From Chinchilla lanigera (taxonomy: Eukaryota > Chordata > Mammalia > Rodentia > Chinchillidae): DNA of 64,000 bases. Below the pieces are notes generated by a model. It saw only the letters and a list, made by a program, of their open reading frames with translations. It did not search any database and was not told where the DNA came from. Below are positions 1 to 10,436 of the stretch, one piece after another (position 1 is the stretch's first letter; every line of letters begins with the position of its first letter). The translations under genes and the position numbers were made by a program. The stretch lies in the NCBI RefSeq assembly GCF_000276665.1, contig NW_004955418.1, forward strand, positions 6,004,541 through 6,068,540, written 5' to 3'.

Positions 1-734
1 CTGACTGATAACAATTACTGATGTTGAAAAATCAGGAAAGGTACTGCGAGCATGCTTCATGGTAGAAAAACTACACACCAGGGTGGAGAGGGGAGAAGAC
101 TTCGACTCTAGGAGGCTCTGAGGCTACAACAGGGGGCTGCGGGGAAGAGGTCCTCCCCTAGAGTCAAGCGAAAGAGACAGATAATAAGCAAGAAAACAAA
201 TTAGCAGGCAGCCTACCGGCTGTGATCAGCGCTAGGAACGGAACCAATATACTGACGTGAGAGAGAATAAAGAGGACCGGAAAGAAGCGAATGACGAAGC
301 TTCAGATCCTGGCTTCACACTTATAATATGAATTTGAGCAAATCCCTTAACCTTTCCGATTCTCCATTTTTGCATCTGTTAACTACAGATAATAATTCTA
401 ACCTTGCTGGTTCTTATAAGGATTAATTAAGATAGAAGAAATGAGAGAATTTTCCATTTATGAGTTCTTTCCAGATATAAGGTTTCTGCCCTTGGGGGAG
501 TCCTTATCGCCCTTAATTGGTTCCCTACCTGCCTCCCTAGGGCCCAAAGTGCACAAGCCACCTAACCACCGTTTCCATTCAAATGCTTTGGCTTAAAAGT
601 GTGTCCAGTTCCTTAACCTTTGCTTCAGGGACCTTTAGAAATCTACAGGCAATTTAACTATATAGTCTTATCTCCCACCACACAGTTAGCTTTTGCCAAT
701 CCCCCTCTAGCAATAAAATACTTTATGCCTCCAA
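1..734. other. Mostly unassigned sequence with a MIR remnant
   Basis: A + strand MIR core lies at about 296-455: a CCTGGCTTCACAC..., then a CTTAACCTTTCC and ATCTGTTAACTACAGATAATAAT order matching the MIR consensus, which ends in a run of TCATCTGTAAAATG and GATAATAAT type. The rest holds no recognisable gene, SINE or LTR. Confidence 0.5.
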
Positions 735-939
735 ATTTGTTTTTAATTTACACACAGTAAAATCCACCCTTCCCATTTTTTAGTGTACAGTTCGATAGAT
801 ATTGACCATGCCCGATGACCATGTGACTAGCACCACTACCCAGATGGAGAACAGCTCCAAAACCCTCCACAAACTTTCCTCGTGGTATCCCTTTTACTCA
901 TCCCTACCCCCACCACTGATGTGTTCTTCGTTACTGTAG

Positions 940-1101
940 TTGTTTTTGGTTTTAGTTTTCGGTTTTTAAGGCAGTATCTTGCTATGTAGCGTAGGCTGGC
1001 CTGGAACTTAACTATGTTGCCCAGGCTGGCCTCAAACTCATGGTGATCCTCCTACCTCAGCCTCTGATGTGCTGGGGTTACAGGAGTGTGCCACCACACT
1101 G
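940..1101 (-). mobile_element. B1-like SINE
   Basis: Antisense copy. It shows the tandem GTAGCGTAGGCTGGCCTGGAA / GCCCAGGCTGGCCTCAAACTC duplication typical of B1, then GATCCTCCTACCTCAGCC and GCTGGGGTTACAGGAGTGTG (the RNA polymerase III box region). Confidence 0.85.
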
Positions 1102-1495
1102 ACACCCAAAGTTAGAGGAAGAAAGGCTTTTTCATAGCTCATAATTTGTAGAGGTTTCAGTTCACAGATGGCTGGCTCCAAGGCAGGGTGGCATGGGAGG
1201 TGGGCATCATGGAGAAACAGCCTGTGGCAGGCAGGAAGGCAGCAAACACGGAAGTAACGAAGCAGCAGCAGCAAGCTTCCCTCTCCCTTTCATTCCTTCC
1301 AGGCTACGCACCCTTTGGGTGCAGCCGCTCACACCCAAGTTGGGCCTTCCATTATCCACACACAGAACTGTACCAAACCAGTCAGTGGACTAATTTAATA
1401 AACACACACCCTTCATCCCAGCAGCACACACCTAGATCCAGCTACCTCCAAAGAGGCCCCCAGGAACATTGAGACACAAGCCATAACAACAAGTA
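1102..1495 (-). mobile_element. MaLR (ERVL-type) LTR fragment
   Basis: Matches the interior of the better preserved LTR at 27073-27422, including a AGTTAGAGGAAGAAAGG block, TTTGTAGAGGTTTCAGTTCA and a GCAGGGTGGCATGGGAGG-type block. The LTR end nearest the B1 at 940-1101 is missing, so the B1 sits at or in its edge. Subfamily not determined. Confidence 0.65.
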
Positions 1496-2339
1496 ACATA
1501 TGATACCTCCAATTGTTCCTTACTTTCCACCAGCATTTAGTACTGTTGGTAAAGGATTAGGAAATTTGCTTTGCCATTCTAATAGGTATACAGTGTTATC
1601 TTGTTATGGTTTTAATTTTACGTTTTCCAGTGAGTACTGATGTTGAGCACCCTTCATATGCTTACTTGTCATTCATCTTCCATAGTGAAGTGTCTGTTTG
1701 AAGCTTTTGTTCATATTTTAAATTGAGTTTTTGTCTTAAAAGAAAAACCTTGTTGAAGAACTCATATTTTAAGGTTTATAAAGCTACAGTCATCAAGAGA
1801 ATGGGGTTTTGGTAAAAATATAAACAACCAGAATAGAGTCCAGAAATGCATATACCCACACAAATACTGTCAATTGATCACTAGCAAAGTGCAAAGGCAG
1901 TTCCTTGGAGAAAGGGTAGGGTTTGTTTTTTTTTTTAAATAAATAGTACTAGTAAAATTAGTCATCAACACAGAACAAAGATACATACTTCTTCACGTTA
2001 TACAAAAAATAACTCAAAATCAAACATAGATCTGAATGGAAAATGGAAAGTAAAGTATCCAGAGCAAAACATAGGAAAAAATCTTTGGGCTCTTCAGTTA
2101 TGAGAGTTATTAGACACAATTACAAAAGCACCATGCCAAAAAAAAAAAAAAAAGACAAAAAGGAAAAAAGAAATCAATAAATTGGACTTGAGCAAAATTA
2201 GGAAATTTTGCTCTAGGAAAGATAGTGGCAATAGGAATGAAAAGACAAGCCACAGAAAATATTTGCAAATTACACATCTGACAATGGGCATGAATTCAGA
2301 ATATAATCTTCCACTTTGATAGAAATTCTTTTCATTCTT

Positions 2340-2873
2340 TCAGGCTTTTAACAGTTAAGATTAATTGTCAGTTTGGATTAAGAGACTCTCAGAAGACTGA
2401 GCGTGGTGGTACATGCCTCTGATCCCAGCACTCAGGAGGCTAAGACAGGAGGATGGCTGCCAGTTCAAGGCCAACCTAGGCGACATAGTGAGTTCAAGGC
2501 CAATCTGACCTATGTAGCAAGACCCTGCCCCAAAAAAAGACTCTCAGAAAAGTAATTACATACTAGGCATGCTTTGCTCATCAGTGGACTGATGTTCAGA
2601 GCTCAGTGTGCTGTGAGGTGTTGGAACCCAGTTGGAGGAGGTGGGTCACTGGGGGCATAACCTTTGGAGGGCACATGTCTGGCGAGCAGTCTTTTCCCTG
2701 TATTGCCATGAACTAAGCAGCTATGCTCCACCATCACACCACGCTGTCCCTGCTGTAAAGTCAGCTGACTGTAGACAAAACCCTCTGAAACCCTGAGACA
2801 AATAAACCATTTCCTTCTATAGATCCTGGATGTCAGGTATTTGGTTACTACAACTGAGAAACTGACCAATACA
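2340..2873 (+). mobile_element. MaLR LTR
   Basis: Begins with a GTTAAGATTAATTGTCAGTTTGG-like start (seen at 2352-2377) and ends with an AATAAACC polyadenylation signal region (2801-2808) and CTGACCAATACA, the usual MaLR LTR end. A B1 SINE (2395-2537) is inserted inside it with its own target-site duplication. Solo LTR; no internal ERV sequence adjoins it. Confidence 0.7.
2395..2537 (+). mobile_element. B1-like SINE with target-site duplication
   Basis: Sense copy starting GACTGAGCGTGGTGGTACATG and ending in an A-rich tail. It is flanked by a perfect 12-base duplication AGACTCTCAGAA at 2383-2394 and 2538-2549, which proves insertion into the pre-existing LTR. Confidence 0.92.
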
Positions 2874-2879
2874 AGGTGC

Positions 2880-3360
2880 AACTCAAATCTCACCTCTGTG
2901 AAAATTTCAAGGGCCAAAAGAGTTAGCATTTATCTGTCTGCACCCTTAGTGAATGAATGAGTATATCTCAGCCATTATTAATTTCCTGTAGAATAACAAA
3001 CTCTGAGAAATATAGCCTAATATTCTATACCCTTCTATAACTAAAAACCTATTTGAATTTCCCATCCAATAATTAAGGAATAGCCATGCTGCAGTATTTT
3101 ATGGAATGAAATGAAACCTTATTGGCCACAATAACAAGTACAATGGATGATACCCTCTTACAGATTCCAAATTGTTTATACTAGGGCTTGGTCCTAAAAG
3201 GACCATGTCTCATGAGTACATGACTATATTTTGTATACTGAGGTATATTTTATAACTGTAGATAATGTCTTTTACAGATCTGTGAATATATATTTCTCTA
3301 AGTATACAGTTACAAAAAGTTTTTAAAAGACTTGTAAAAAATTCTAAATCATTTGGGGTT
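2880..3360. other. Unassigned AT-rich spacer
   Basis: No long reading frame, repeat family or RNA gene was recognised here. Confidence 0.5.
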
Positions 3361-3525
3361 TTTGGGTTTTTTTTTGTTTTGTTTTTTTGAGACAGGATCT
3401 CACTGTGTGACCCAGGCTAGATTTGAACTCACTATGTAGCTGAGGGTGACCTCAAACTCATGGCAATCCCCCTGCCTCAGCCTACCAAGTGCTGGGATTG
3501 AAGGCATGCACCACCATGCCCAGCA
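3361..3525 (-). mobile_element. B1-like SINE
   Basis: Antisense copy: T-rich tail, GAGACAGGATCTCACTGTGT, the duplicated left/right arm motif, then GTGCTGGGATTGAAGGCATG and CCACCATGCCCAGC at the far end. Confidence 0.9.
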
Positions 3526-4339
3526 AATGATGTATTTTATTTTGTTGAAAGAACAATTGTATTAAGTTTCATCTTTTGCCAAATATATAGCTTTATTATT
3601 TTTTAAAATAATAGTTTTGTCTTTTGTGGAGACCGTTTAGTCTGAAATCATTTTTCAAATCACCTTGATTTGCTGTCTCTTTGCTACGCCTAGATTAGAG
3701 CTAAGGCTTAATTGAGGCACTTTGGGAGCCACTGGAGCTGGTTATTGGTCAAGCAGTCAAGCTACCTCAGTACTGAAAAAGGGGTTAGTCACTAGGCAAC
3801 ATTACCCCCCCCCATGATACTAACTTTGCAAGTGTATAAAATAAACGCCCCTACTGTTGAAGTCAGTCCTCCTGCTCATCAGGCAAGAGGTAACTCCACC
3901 TGACCCCAGCTCTTGTCTCTTGTCTTTATTTTTCTCATACCCACCGCCCTTTCTCTCCGGGGTACAAGGAGAGACCAACGAGGCACACTACAGAGGCATC
4001 CTTAATGAAGTAATTTTCTGGGCAGTGGTAGTCCAGAAGTCCAAGACAATGTGTCACTTTGATGGTTCCCAGGGGATTTGTAATACACAGAGATTCCCCA
4101 TTTATTCACATGAAAGGAAACGTGGGCCATTCATTTGGCACAGCGCTGTTGCCCAGTGCCCCACGTGAAGGCCTCATGCCTGGTTTAATGCTTACTGTCG
4201 CCATCATGAAATTCGTAAATAATTCATCCTTGAAATCTTGCTTTGTCCTGCTGTGGAAGGACGATGGGCACGCGTGTAAGGAGTGGCGATGCGTACAGAA
4301 CGGGGCGTCCGCTCTTACCCGCCACTGTCTTCTCCTCAG
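3526..4339. other. Unassigned sequence upstream of a candidate exon
   Basis: AT-rich at first, becoming CpG-rich from about 4260, where more than a dozen CpGs occur within 200 bases around the candidate exon at 4340-4426. A short C8 run sits near 3806. No repeat family was recognised. Confidence 0.4.
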
Positions 4340-4426
4340 GGCTCCGGTGTCTCCGGAGCACGGCGTTCCAGGGCAGCCACAGCCCGGGGAAGCTCGGCCT
4401 GCCGGAGGAGAGCTCAACTCAGTGCG
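4340..4426 (+). other. Candidate 87-nt exon, gene unknown
   Basis: The segment is preceded by a pyrimidine-rich acceptor (CTGTCTTCTCCTCAG, AG at 4338-4339) and followed by a consensus donor (GCG|GTGAGTCT, GT at 4427-4428). Its length is 87 bases, a multiple of three. All three + frames are open across it, so the frame cannot be chosen from sequence alone. One frame reads ...LRCLRSTAFQGSHSPGKLG..., another is rich in Ala and Arg. GC and CpG content is much higher than in the flanks. On the - strand a competing but weaker pair exists (acceptor CTTCCTCAG, donor GGCGG|GTAAGA), so strand is not certain; the + donor and tract are better. I do not recognise the protein. It could instead be a lncRNA exon or a chance pairing of splice-like signals. 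Confidence 0.35.
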
Positions 4427-6064
4427 GTGAGTCTGGGACTGAGGAAGCGGGCAGCCGTTCCTGAGAGGCCGTGCTTTGGATTCAAACTGGAATTTACTTA
4501 AAACAAATACAGAGAGCAATTGCATTCTAAGAAATACGAACACCCAAGGAACCCTATCACATTCTTTCTCACTTGTGTTATTTCCTGTGTTAGTCAAGTA
4601 CTTACACAAACAATAGCATGGAAGGAAAGAGAAAGGTAGTTATTTTCCTCTCAGTCCTTACTTACTCATCAGTCCGTCAGAGCTAGAAAGGGCTAATACA
4701 TGTACCCGGCGACCTTTGGGCAGTCTCCACCATTCTGGTAAGAATGAAATGCATATTCGTGTATAAACTATGAATTCTATAACTCCAGTGATTCCACATA
4801 CAAGTGAAATGCTTTTCTATTTGTACTTAAAACTGCATTGTCAAATAAAAAGCTGAAAGATAAAATTCACGTTAATAACTTAAAAGTTAAATTTTTCTCT
4901 TACATCATTAAGGAGTGAATAATAAATACTGTGACAAGTTGAGAGAGAAAGAGACAGAGACGGAGACAGACACAGACTGCAGAAGAAAGGAAAAGGCTTG
5001 CTATCTTAGTGCCTTTAACACTCCTTTTCGCTGCTCTCTAGTTACAGTGAAGTTTATACTGATGGGCCATAGAGGTCCATTAACTTACCTCAGAAGGAGA
5101 AGCGATGGACAGTCACTCATTTGTCTAAGCCAGTCTGCGCTCACTATAGCTTATAACTGAAGTGCAAACTTTGAATTGATACAAAAGCTTCATGGAAAAA
5201 TAGGCATCATATCGATCTGAGTAATTTGTGACTGCATTTCAAATTCTAAGTTAGAATAGATTGAGATTATATTATACTATTTACTTCACCTTGTTTATCC
5301 AGTAAGATATTCCAAATGTCAGAAGTAACTCAGTGGAAATTGTTTTTGTTTTTTTTTTTTGTTTTGTTTTGTTTTGTTTTTTTTTTCACTTTATTCATTC
5401 CTAGGGGTATTTTAAAGAGAAACAATTACATTTGTTCTTATTTGAAACTGACAGTCTACTTTTGGAAGTCATGATTGTCCCTAAGAAGAAATTGAGTAAG
5501 TGATACAAAAGGAAAGTCTCTATACTCTTTATAATAAAAAAAGTAATTCATCAGAAAATATTAATTTGAAAGACTTGCTCCAAATGAGAGAGTAAAAATT
5601 ATGTTTTGCCTATCTCCCCTACTCCCCAAACTTTAATTTCAATTGTTATATTTCATTTACATAAGAAGGAATTACTCTTTATTGGATTCAATGGGATTTT
5701 AATTTTTAAATAAACACTTTGAAATTTATATTGCATTGTGTATATTCATTCACCAAGTACACCTCATTACATGTCCAATATATACCAGCAACCAGCCTTC
5801 CATTTCAGTGAAGGAAGAGATAATTAATAAAACAATTTTGGATAATGCTAAATTCTCTGTAGAAAATAAAGTAATGTGAGATATAGATTTTTTTTTGGTA
5901 CACTGAAAATTCAGAGTTCTAAATAATGTCAAGAGACCTGGAGACCAGTATATAGTATTAAAATATAATGCTTCTTAAACAGTCTTGAGGAAAAAAACTC
6001 CCTAGCATTACCTGGGAAGAATAAAAACTGTTATTACAATAGGCAAAAAAACAACAGTTGTGCT
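4427..6064. other. Unassigned, repeat-poor stretch
   Basis: Contains a purine-rich GA/CA simple tract at about 4940-4977 and a T/G-rich tract at about 5341-5387. No SINE, LTR or gene was recognised. It may be unique intronic sequence following the candidate exon. Confidence 0.45.
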
Positions 6065-6420
6065 ACCATGGACAAAATTGGGTCCCCTGGATGCCTATGG
6101 TGAAGTCCGAACTCCCAATAGTTTAAGACATGGCTGTTGGAGATAAGACCTTTGAAGAGCTCATGTTTCCTTCCATATGTTATGTTCCCTTGACACTGCC
6201 TTTTTTTTTTTTTTCTTTTTGAGACAGGGTCTCGCTATGTAGTTCAGGCTGCCCTTGAGCTCACTTTGTAGCACAGACTGGTCTCAACTTCCAACAATCC
6301 TCCTGCCTCAGCCTCCAGAGTGCTGGGATTACAGGTGTGCACCTCCATGCTGGGCTAACATTGCCTCTTGCAAGCATCATGCTGCTGTATCGTTGATGTT
6401 TGGTGTACTTCTAAACATCT
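6065..6420 (+). mobile_element. MaLR (MLT1-like) LTR fragment split by B1
   Basis: The words AAATTGGGTCCCCTGGATG, GGTGAAGTCCGAACTCCC and GAGATAAGACCTTTGAAGAG follow the start of MLT1-type LTRs in order. The B1 at 6201-6357 interrupts it, and a short continuation follows. Confidence 0.5.
6201..6357 (-). mobile_element. B1-like SINE
   Basis: Antisense copy with T-tail, GAGACAGGGTCTCGCTATGT, paired arm motifs and GTGCTGGGATTACAGGTGTG. Flanked by near-identical ACACTGCC / ACATTGCC, a probable target-site duplication. Confidence 0.92.
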
Positions 6421-6519
6421 ATTGCATTCATTTTTTAATTTTATTTTTAATATTTTGCTTTGTTTTCTGTTGTTTCCAGTCTTTAAAAATGTGTTTCTTT
6501 TATATTAAAAATATTACTG

Positions 6520-6722
6520 AGCTAGCTGGCATCATGGCAGATGCCTATAATCCCAGCACTCTAAGAAGCTGAAGCAGAAAGACTACAAGTTCGAGTCTGG
6601 TCTGGGCAACTTAGTAACCTGGCAAGACTCTGCCTCAGAATAAAAGATAATATTAAAAGGGTGGGAAGCAGAGGAGGTAGGTAATGAAAAGGCCCTGGGT
6701 TTGGTCCCTAGCACCCCCGCCA
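6520..6722 (+). mobile_element. B1-dID dimeric SINE, degraded
   Basis: A B1 half (GCATCATGGCAGATGCCTA, TAATCCCAGCACTCTAAG) runs through an A-rich linker into an ID-like half ending GGCCCTGGGTTTGGTCCCTA. This head-to-tail order is the B1-dID arrangement known from squirrel-, dormouse- and beaver-related rodents. Two antisense examples occur at 30480-30668 and 31979-32152. Confidence 0.7.
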
Positions 6723-6767
6723 ATACTTGAACTGACATTATGGCTATGAATCGGTGCTTTGCATATG

Positions 6768-7145
6768 TGCTAGTTGGCCAGGGCTACTATAACATGGTAC
6801 GGCAAATTGGATGGCTTAAATGACATAATTTTATTTTCTCACAGTTTTGGAGGCAAGAAATCTGAGACTAAGGGATTGGCAGGGGTGTTTCTTCCTTGGC
6901 TTGCAGATGGCTGCCTTCTTTCTATGTCCTCACAAAATCTTTCTGCTGTACACAAGCAAAGTTGATGGCTCTTTGTGTCTAATTTTTCTTTTCTAAGGAC
7001 AAAAGACACATTGAATTGGTGCCCATTCTAACAGCTTCATTTTAATTTAATTACCTCTTCAAAGACCCTAACTTCAAATATTGTTACATCTGAGATACTG
7101 AGCCTCAGCAAGAGAATTTTAGGAGGACACAACTGAGCCTATAAA
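6768..7145 (-). mobile_element. MLT1-like MaLR LTR
   Basis: Reverse strand of an MLT1-type LTR: GCTAGTTGGCCAGGGCTACT, GATGGCTTAAATGACATAAT, TTATTTTCTCACAGTTTTGG and AATTACCTCTTCAAAGACCC appear in the expected order. No internal ERV sequence adjoins, so this is a solo or degraded LTR. Confidence 0.75.
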
Positions 7146-7237
7146 ACTTACTATCTTGGGAGTTAAAGAGCCTTTTTTGTTTTTCAATATTCATGGGAGA
7201 TAATTAGTTTTCTTTGACAAAGCCCAATTTTTCTTCC

Positions 7238-7775
7238 TCGAATATATTATTTTTCTATTGCTGTACGACATATTACCACAAACTTCAAGGCTTAAAGCAA
7301 CACCCATTTATTATTTCACAGTCTCTGTAGGTCAAAAGTTCAGGTAAGGCAACAGTTCAGGTAAGGCATGAGTAAGGTGAATTAGGCAAGGCATCCTCTG
7401 GATGGGTCTCATAAGCCTGCACTCATGGGGTCTACGGAGTCTCTGATCTCATCTTAGGCTCTGGATGTCTTCCCCATTTACTCAGGTTGTTGGCAAACAA
7501 CAAGTCCTTTGCAGCTGTAGAAGTCTCAGAGCTCTTTATCTTTTGCAGAGCAAGCAGGAAAGTTTTTATCTTGCACTGAATTTTAACGTCTTTCTCTGAC
7601 CACCAGGCCTAATTTTATAGTTTATTTAATTAGATCAAGAGCACCCAGTATAATCTGCCTTTTGATTAACTCAGAGTCAACTGCTTTGGGACCTTGATCA
7701 TACCCTTTGCCATTCAAAGTAATATAATCATGACAGTAAGGTCCAATCATAGTCACAAGTCCTATCTACACCCAA
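7238..7775 (-). mobile_element. MLT1-like MaLR LTR (second subfamily)
   Basis: Antisense LTR with TATTGCTGTACGACATATTA, GGCTTAAAGCAACACCCATT, TATTTCACAGTCTCTGTAGG and CACTCAGGTTGTTGGC-type words. It contains a short internal duplication, AACAGTTCAGGTAAGGC repeated near 7340-7370. It abuts a B1. Confidence 0.65.
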
Positions 7776-7908
7776 GGATCTCGCTATATAGTACAGGCTG
7801 GCTTTGAACTCACTATGTAGCCCAGGCTGGCCTCAAACTCACAGTGATCCTCCTGCCTCGACCTCCTAAGTGCTGGGATTACAGGCATGCACCCCCATGC
7901 CTAGGTCA
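7776..7908 (-). mobile_element. B1-like SINE
   Basis: Antisense copy lacking the T-tail end: ATCTCGCTATATAGTACAGG through GTGCTGGGATTACAGGCATG to CACCCCCATGCCTAGG. Confidence 0.88.
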
Positions 7909-8609
7909 ATGCGATGAATTTTTAAATGCATGTTAGGAATTTTTCTGGTGGCAAGGGTCAGAAATCCAACTCAAAACACTCTTAGGTAAATTGGAAAAAG
8001 AATTGAAAAGATGCCAGATAGTTCAAAGAAACATCAACCACGGTGCTGGCAGAAGATACTGAAGATGCAGAAGCAACAGAGCTGAGGTCTATGCAGCAGT
8101 CAGAACTGACTAAAGTTCTCTCTTCCCTCATGTCATCTCATCCTTTTTCGTTTGTTATTTTCTGTTTCACCACACATACCTATACAGAAAAGTGAAGAAA
8201 TCTTATCCATTCAACAAAAGAACTCTGATTGACTCCTTCAAATATTAAAACCAATGCACTAAAACAGGATGTCAGAATCATGCAAAAGCATGACAACTTT
8301 TGCTGGAATCACATAGTTGAACAAGGACAAAAGCAGCTTGAGAAGGACTGCTATGGCTTGCTAATCAAGGACAAGGTAATGCAGGGATTCTATATGCTGT
8401 TTTCTATTTCAAAACATAGAAGCTATCTGCAATTAATTTTTTCCTAAAAGATTTCTTATAGGTTATATTTTTTGCAATCTCTATTCATTAAATATACTAG
8501 AGATATTGTTTGGAGCAAGTAATAATGGCATTTATAGTTGGACTTTAGGTGGTGTATGTGACTCAAAACTACGGAAAATAGGAAAATTATTTTCTGGGAG
8601 AAATGTTTA
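7909..8609. other. Unassigned sequence
   Basis: No repeat family was recognised. A splice-like pair (ACCTATACAG before 8188 and AAG|GTAATG after about 8375) brackets AT-rich sequence with a short open frame, but the signals are weak and no function is claimed. Confidence 0.35.
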
Positions 8610-8745
8610 AGAGTCAGCTTTGGCTCTGTAGCCCACCTGCTTGGGTTAAAATGTAGCTCAGTCACTACATGGGTATGTGATTTTAGGTTACGTAACATGT
8701 GTACTTCCATCACCTCATCTATAAAATGAAGAGAATTATACTCAT
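8610..8745 (+). mobile_element. MIR SINE remnant
   Basis: Follows the MIR consensus in order: GGCTCTGTAGCCCACCTGCT, a TGTGATTTTAGGTTACG block, then CTCATCTATAAAATGAAGAG and an ATTATACTCATTG end. Confidence 0.7.
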
Positions 8746-8751
8746 TGTTAT

Positions 8752-8910
8752 TATTATTATTTTGTCTTTTCGAGACAGGGTCTTACTATGCAGTTTAGGA
8801 TGCACTTGAGCTCACTTTGTAGCTCAGGCTGGTCTTGAACTCACAATGATCCTCCTGCCTCAGCCTGCCAAGTGCTGGGATTACAGATGTGTGCCACCAC
8901 ATCCAGCCTC
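8752..8910 (-). mobile_element. B1-like SINE
   Basis: Antisense copy with TCGAGACAGGGTCTTACTAT, TAGCTCAGGCTGGTCTTGAA and GTGCTGGGATTACAGATGTG. Flanked by similar CACTGTTATTATT / CATTGTTATTATT words. Confidence 0.9.
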
Positions 8911-9427
8911 ACTGTTATTATTTTAGCGACACTCTTGTTTTGTAATAAAATTCAAATGCCTAGAAAAGGTTACCTGTAATGGATTCAAAGAAATCCTTTT
9001 GTGACTCCCTTTTAAAATAAACTAACCAATCATATCCACATGTATCTGTTTTCTGGCACGGGATGTTCATCTAGTGGACATAAACTCACAACACAGTAAT
9101 AATGACTGTTATTATTACCTGTGTCAAAAGGACCTAACAGAAACTTTAACCAGCAAGATCTGATATGAGAAAAACAAAGCATTCTTTATAGGTCCTTTTA
9201 CTTGCAGAGTGAGTCTAAACTTTTGCTACCTAAGCTTTTAGTGATGGTAGTAGTCACTGTCCAACTTTGGAAAAAACTCATTAGTTCTTAGTCCATCACT
9301 GATGGTGTAAAATATACAGAAATTATTTTTCTTATACCCATTATGGTCTGATTTTAGTCACTGAGAACCTTTTGATTCACCTCCTCCTCTGAATCCTCAG
9401 GCAACTAACTATAAGGTCCAAAGGAAG
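8911..9427. other. Unassigned sequence
   Basis: AT-rich. No repeat family or gene signal was recognised. Confidence 0.4.
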
Positions 9428-9438
9428 CTGAATCAATG

Positions 9439-9537
9439 TGGTTTTTTTTAGTTTTGTTTTTTTCCAGTACCAGGAATCAAACTCACAACCTTGTGCTTGC
9501 CAGGCAGGTGCTGTGCCACTGAGCTAAATCCCCAGCC
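9439..9537 (-). mobile_element. ID-like SINE with target-site duplication
   Basis: Antisense copy: T-rich tail, CCAGTACCAGGAATCAAACTC (B box complement), then CACTGAGCTAAATCCCCAGC (A box complement). It is flanked by a perfect 11-base duplication CTGAATCAATG at 9428-9438 and 9538-9548. Confidence 0.95.
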
Positions 9538-9607
9538 CTGAATCAATGTTTTATGTCCTTTCTGTACAGCAAATAGCAAGCAGCGGGGGCTCTGAATCCT
9601 AATAAAA

Positions 9608-9800
9608 ATAATTCATATATGCTAGCACTTTCATGCTCAGATATGCACCAAATGCTTTTATACACATTGTCTCATTTAAGTCTTATAAAGTCCCTGTGAG
9701 ATAAGCATTACTATTATCCTTATTCACACATGTAAAAGGAAGCAGGTGCTTTATACTCTCATAGCTTGTTAGTGTAGGTACTGTTGTGTGAATCAGAACG
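9608..9800 (-). mobile_element. MIR SINE
   Basis: Antisense MIR: AAATGCTTTTATACACATTG, TCATTTAAGTCTTATAAAGT, ACTATTATCCTTATTCACAC, then a trail corresponding to the tRNA-like head. Confidence 0.75.
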
Positions 9801-9882
9801 GTTGAATAAAGAGCCACAGCACTCAGCCATTGTCTACGCCTTGTCAGTTAGGTCTATTGATTTGCAGGTGGAAGAGGGTTTT

Positions 9883-10097
9883 TAAAAAAAATTTTATTTT
9901 ATTGGTATATTTTAAATATACAAAATGATAATATTCATCATAGGGAATTTGTATCTGTACATGACATAGCTAGCTTCTTTTTTCCCCCATTTCCTTCCCT
10001 TCCCTTCAATCCTCTTCTCCTGCTGATTTACAAAAACTGTTTCCATGTTTGTTCTTCTAGTCTCCTTTTCTTCCTGTCATTTCTTTCCTTTCTCCTA
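9883..10097 (-). mobile_element. Short L1 3'-end insertion
   Basis: Begins with an A/T-rich stretch and carries a long pyrimidine tract (CCCCCATTTCCTTCCCTTCC, a polypurine tract on the other strand), as in rodent L1 3' UTRs. The words GAAGAGGGTTTT (9871) and GAAGAGGGATTTT (10098) flank it as a likely target-site duplication. Confidence 0.55.
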
Positions 10098-10199
10098 GAA
10101 GAGGGATTTTGAAAGAAGGAAGAATGACCATCACCTATGCAAAATGACAGAGTGGCAGGGAAAGAGCAAATCATTTAAAAAATAACAGAGCTGATACAA

Positions 10200-10435
10200 A
10201 AGTCTCTTTATAGCTCTAAATGTCAGGCAAATCTGAGTTTGAGAACTTGTTCTACAACTTCTCAGCTATATAACCGTGGGGAAATTACTTAAGGCTTAAT
10301 TCTCTCATTTGTAAGAAAGGAGGTAACGGTACCAACTTCACAAAGTCATTGTGAGGGCTAAATGATAAAACTCATGTAATATATTTACCCCGGGGTCTGG
10401 CATATAATATATATTCCATAAATGTTATTTACCAT
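10200..10435 (+). mobile_element. MIR SINE, near full length
   Basis: Consensus words in order: CTGAGTTTGAGAACTTGTTC, TTACTTAAGGCTTAATTCTC, a TGAGGGCTAAATGATAAAAC block and a GGTCTGGCATATAAT near the end. Confidence 0.85.
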
Positions 10436-10436
10436 T

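Larger units (their letters stand above)
735..2310 (-). mobile_element. Old L1M, 5'-inverted (twin priming), interrupted
   Basis: Bases 735-935 and about 1496-1745 read as the antisense of the old-L1 (L1M) 3' region. Bases about 1746-2310 read as ORF2 C-terminal sequence in the sense direction, with landmarks such as AAGCTACAGTCATCAAGAGA and AAATTGGACTTGAGCAAAAT. The sense part ends near ...AGAATATA and the antisense part begins only a few tens of bases downstream in L1 order, as twin priming predicts for a - strand element. A B1 and a MaLR LTR (940-1495) interrupt it. All reading frames are broken. Confidence 0.7.

Noticed and set aside
4106..4609. 167-codon - strand frame over the candidate exon
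   Set aside because: Its length owes to GC-rich sequence at 4260-4470. The + strand splice signals are better, although a - strand exon cannot be fully excluded.
8188..8375. Exon suggested by CTATACAG and AAG|GTAATG
   Set aside because: The polypyrimidine tract is weak, the frame is interrupted early, and no GC or CpG rise accompanies it.
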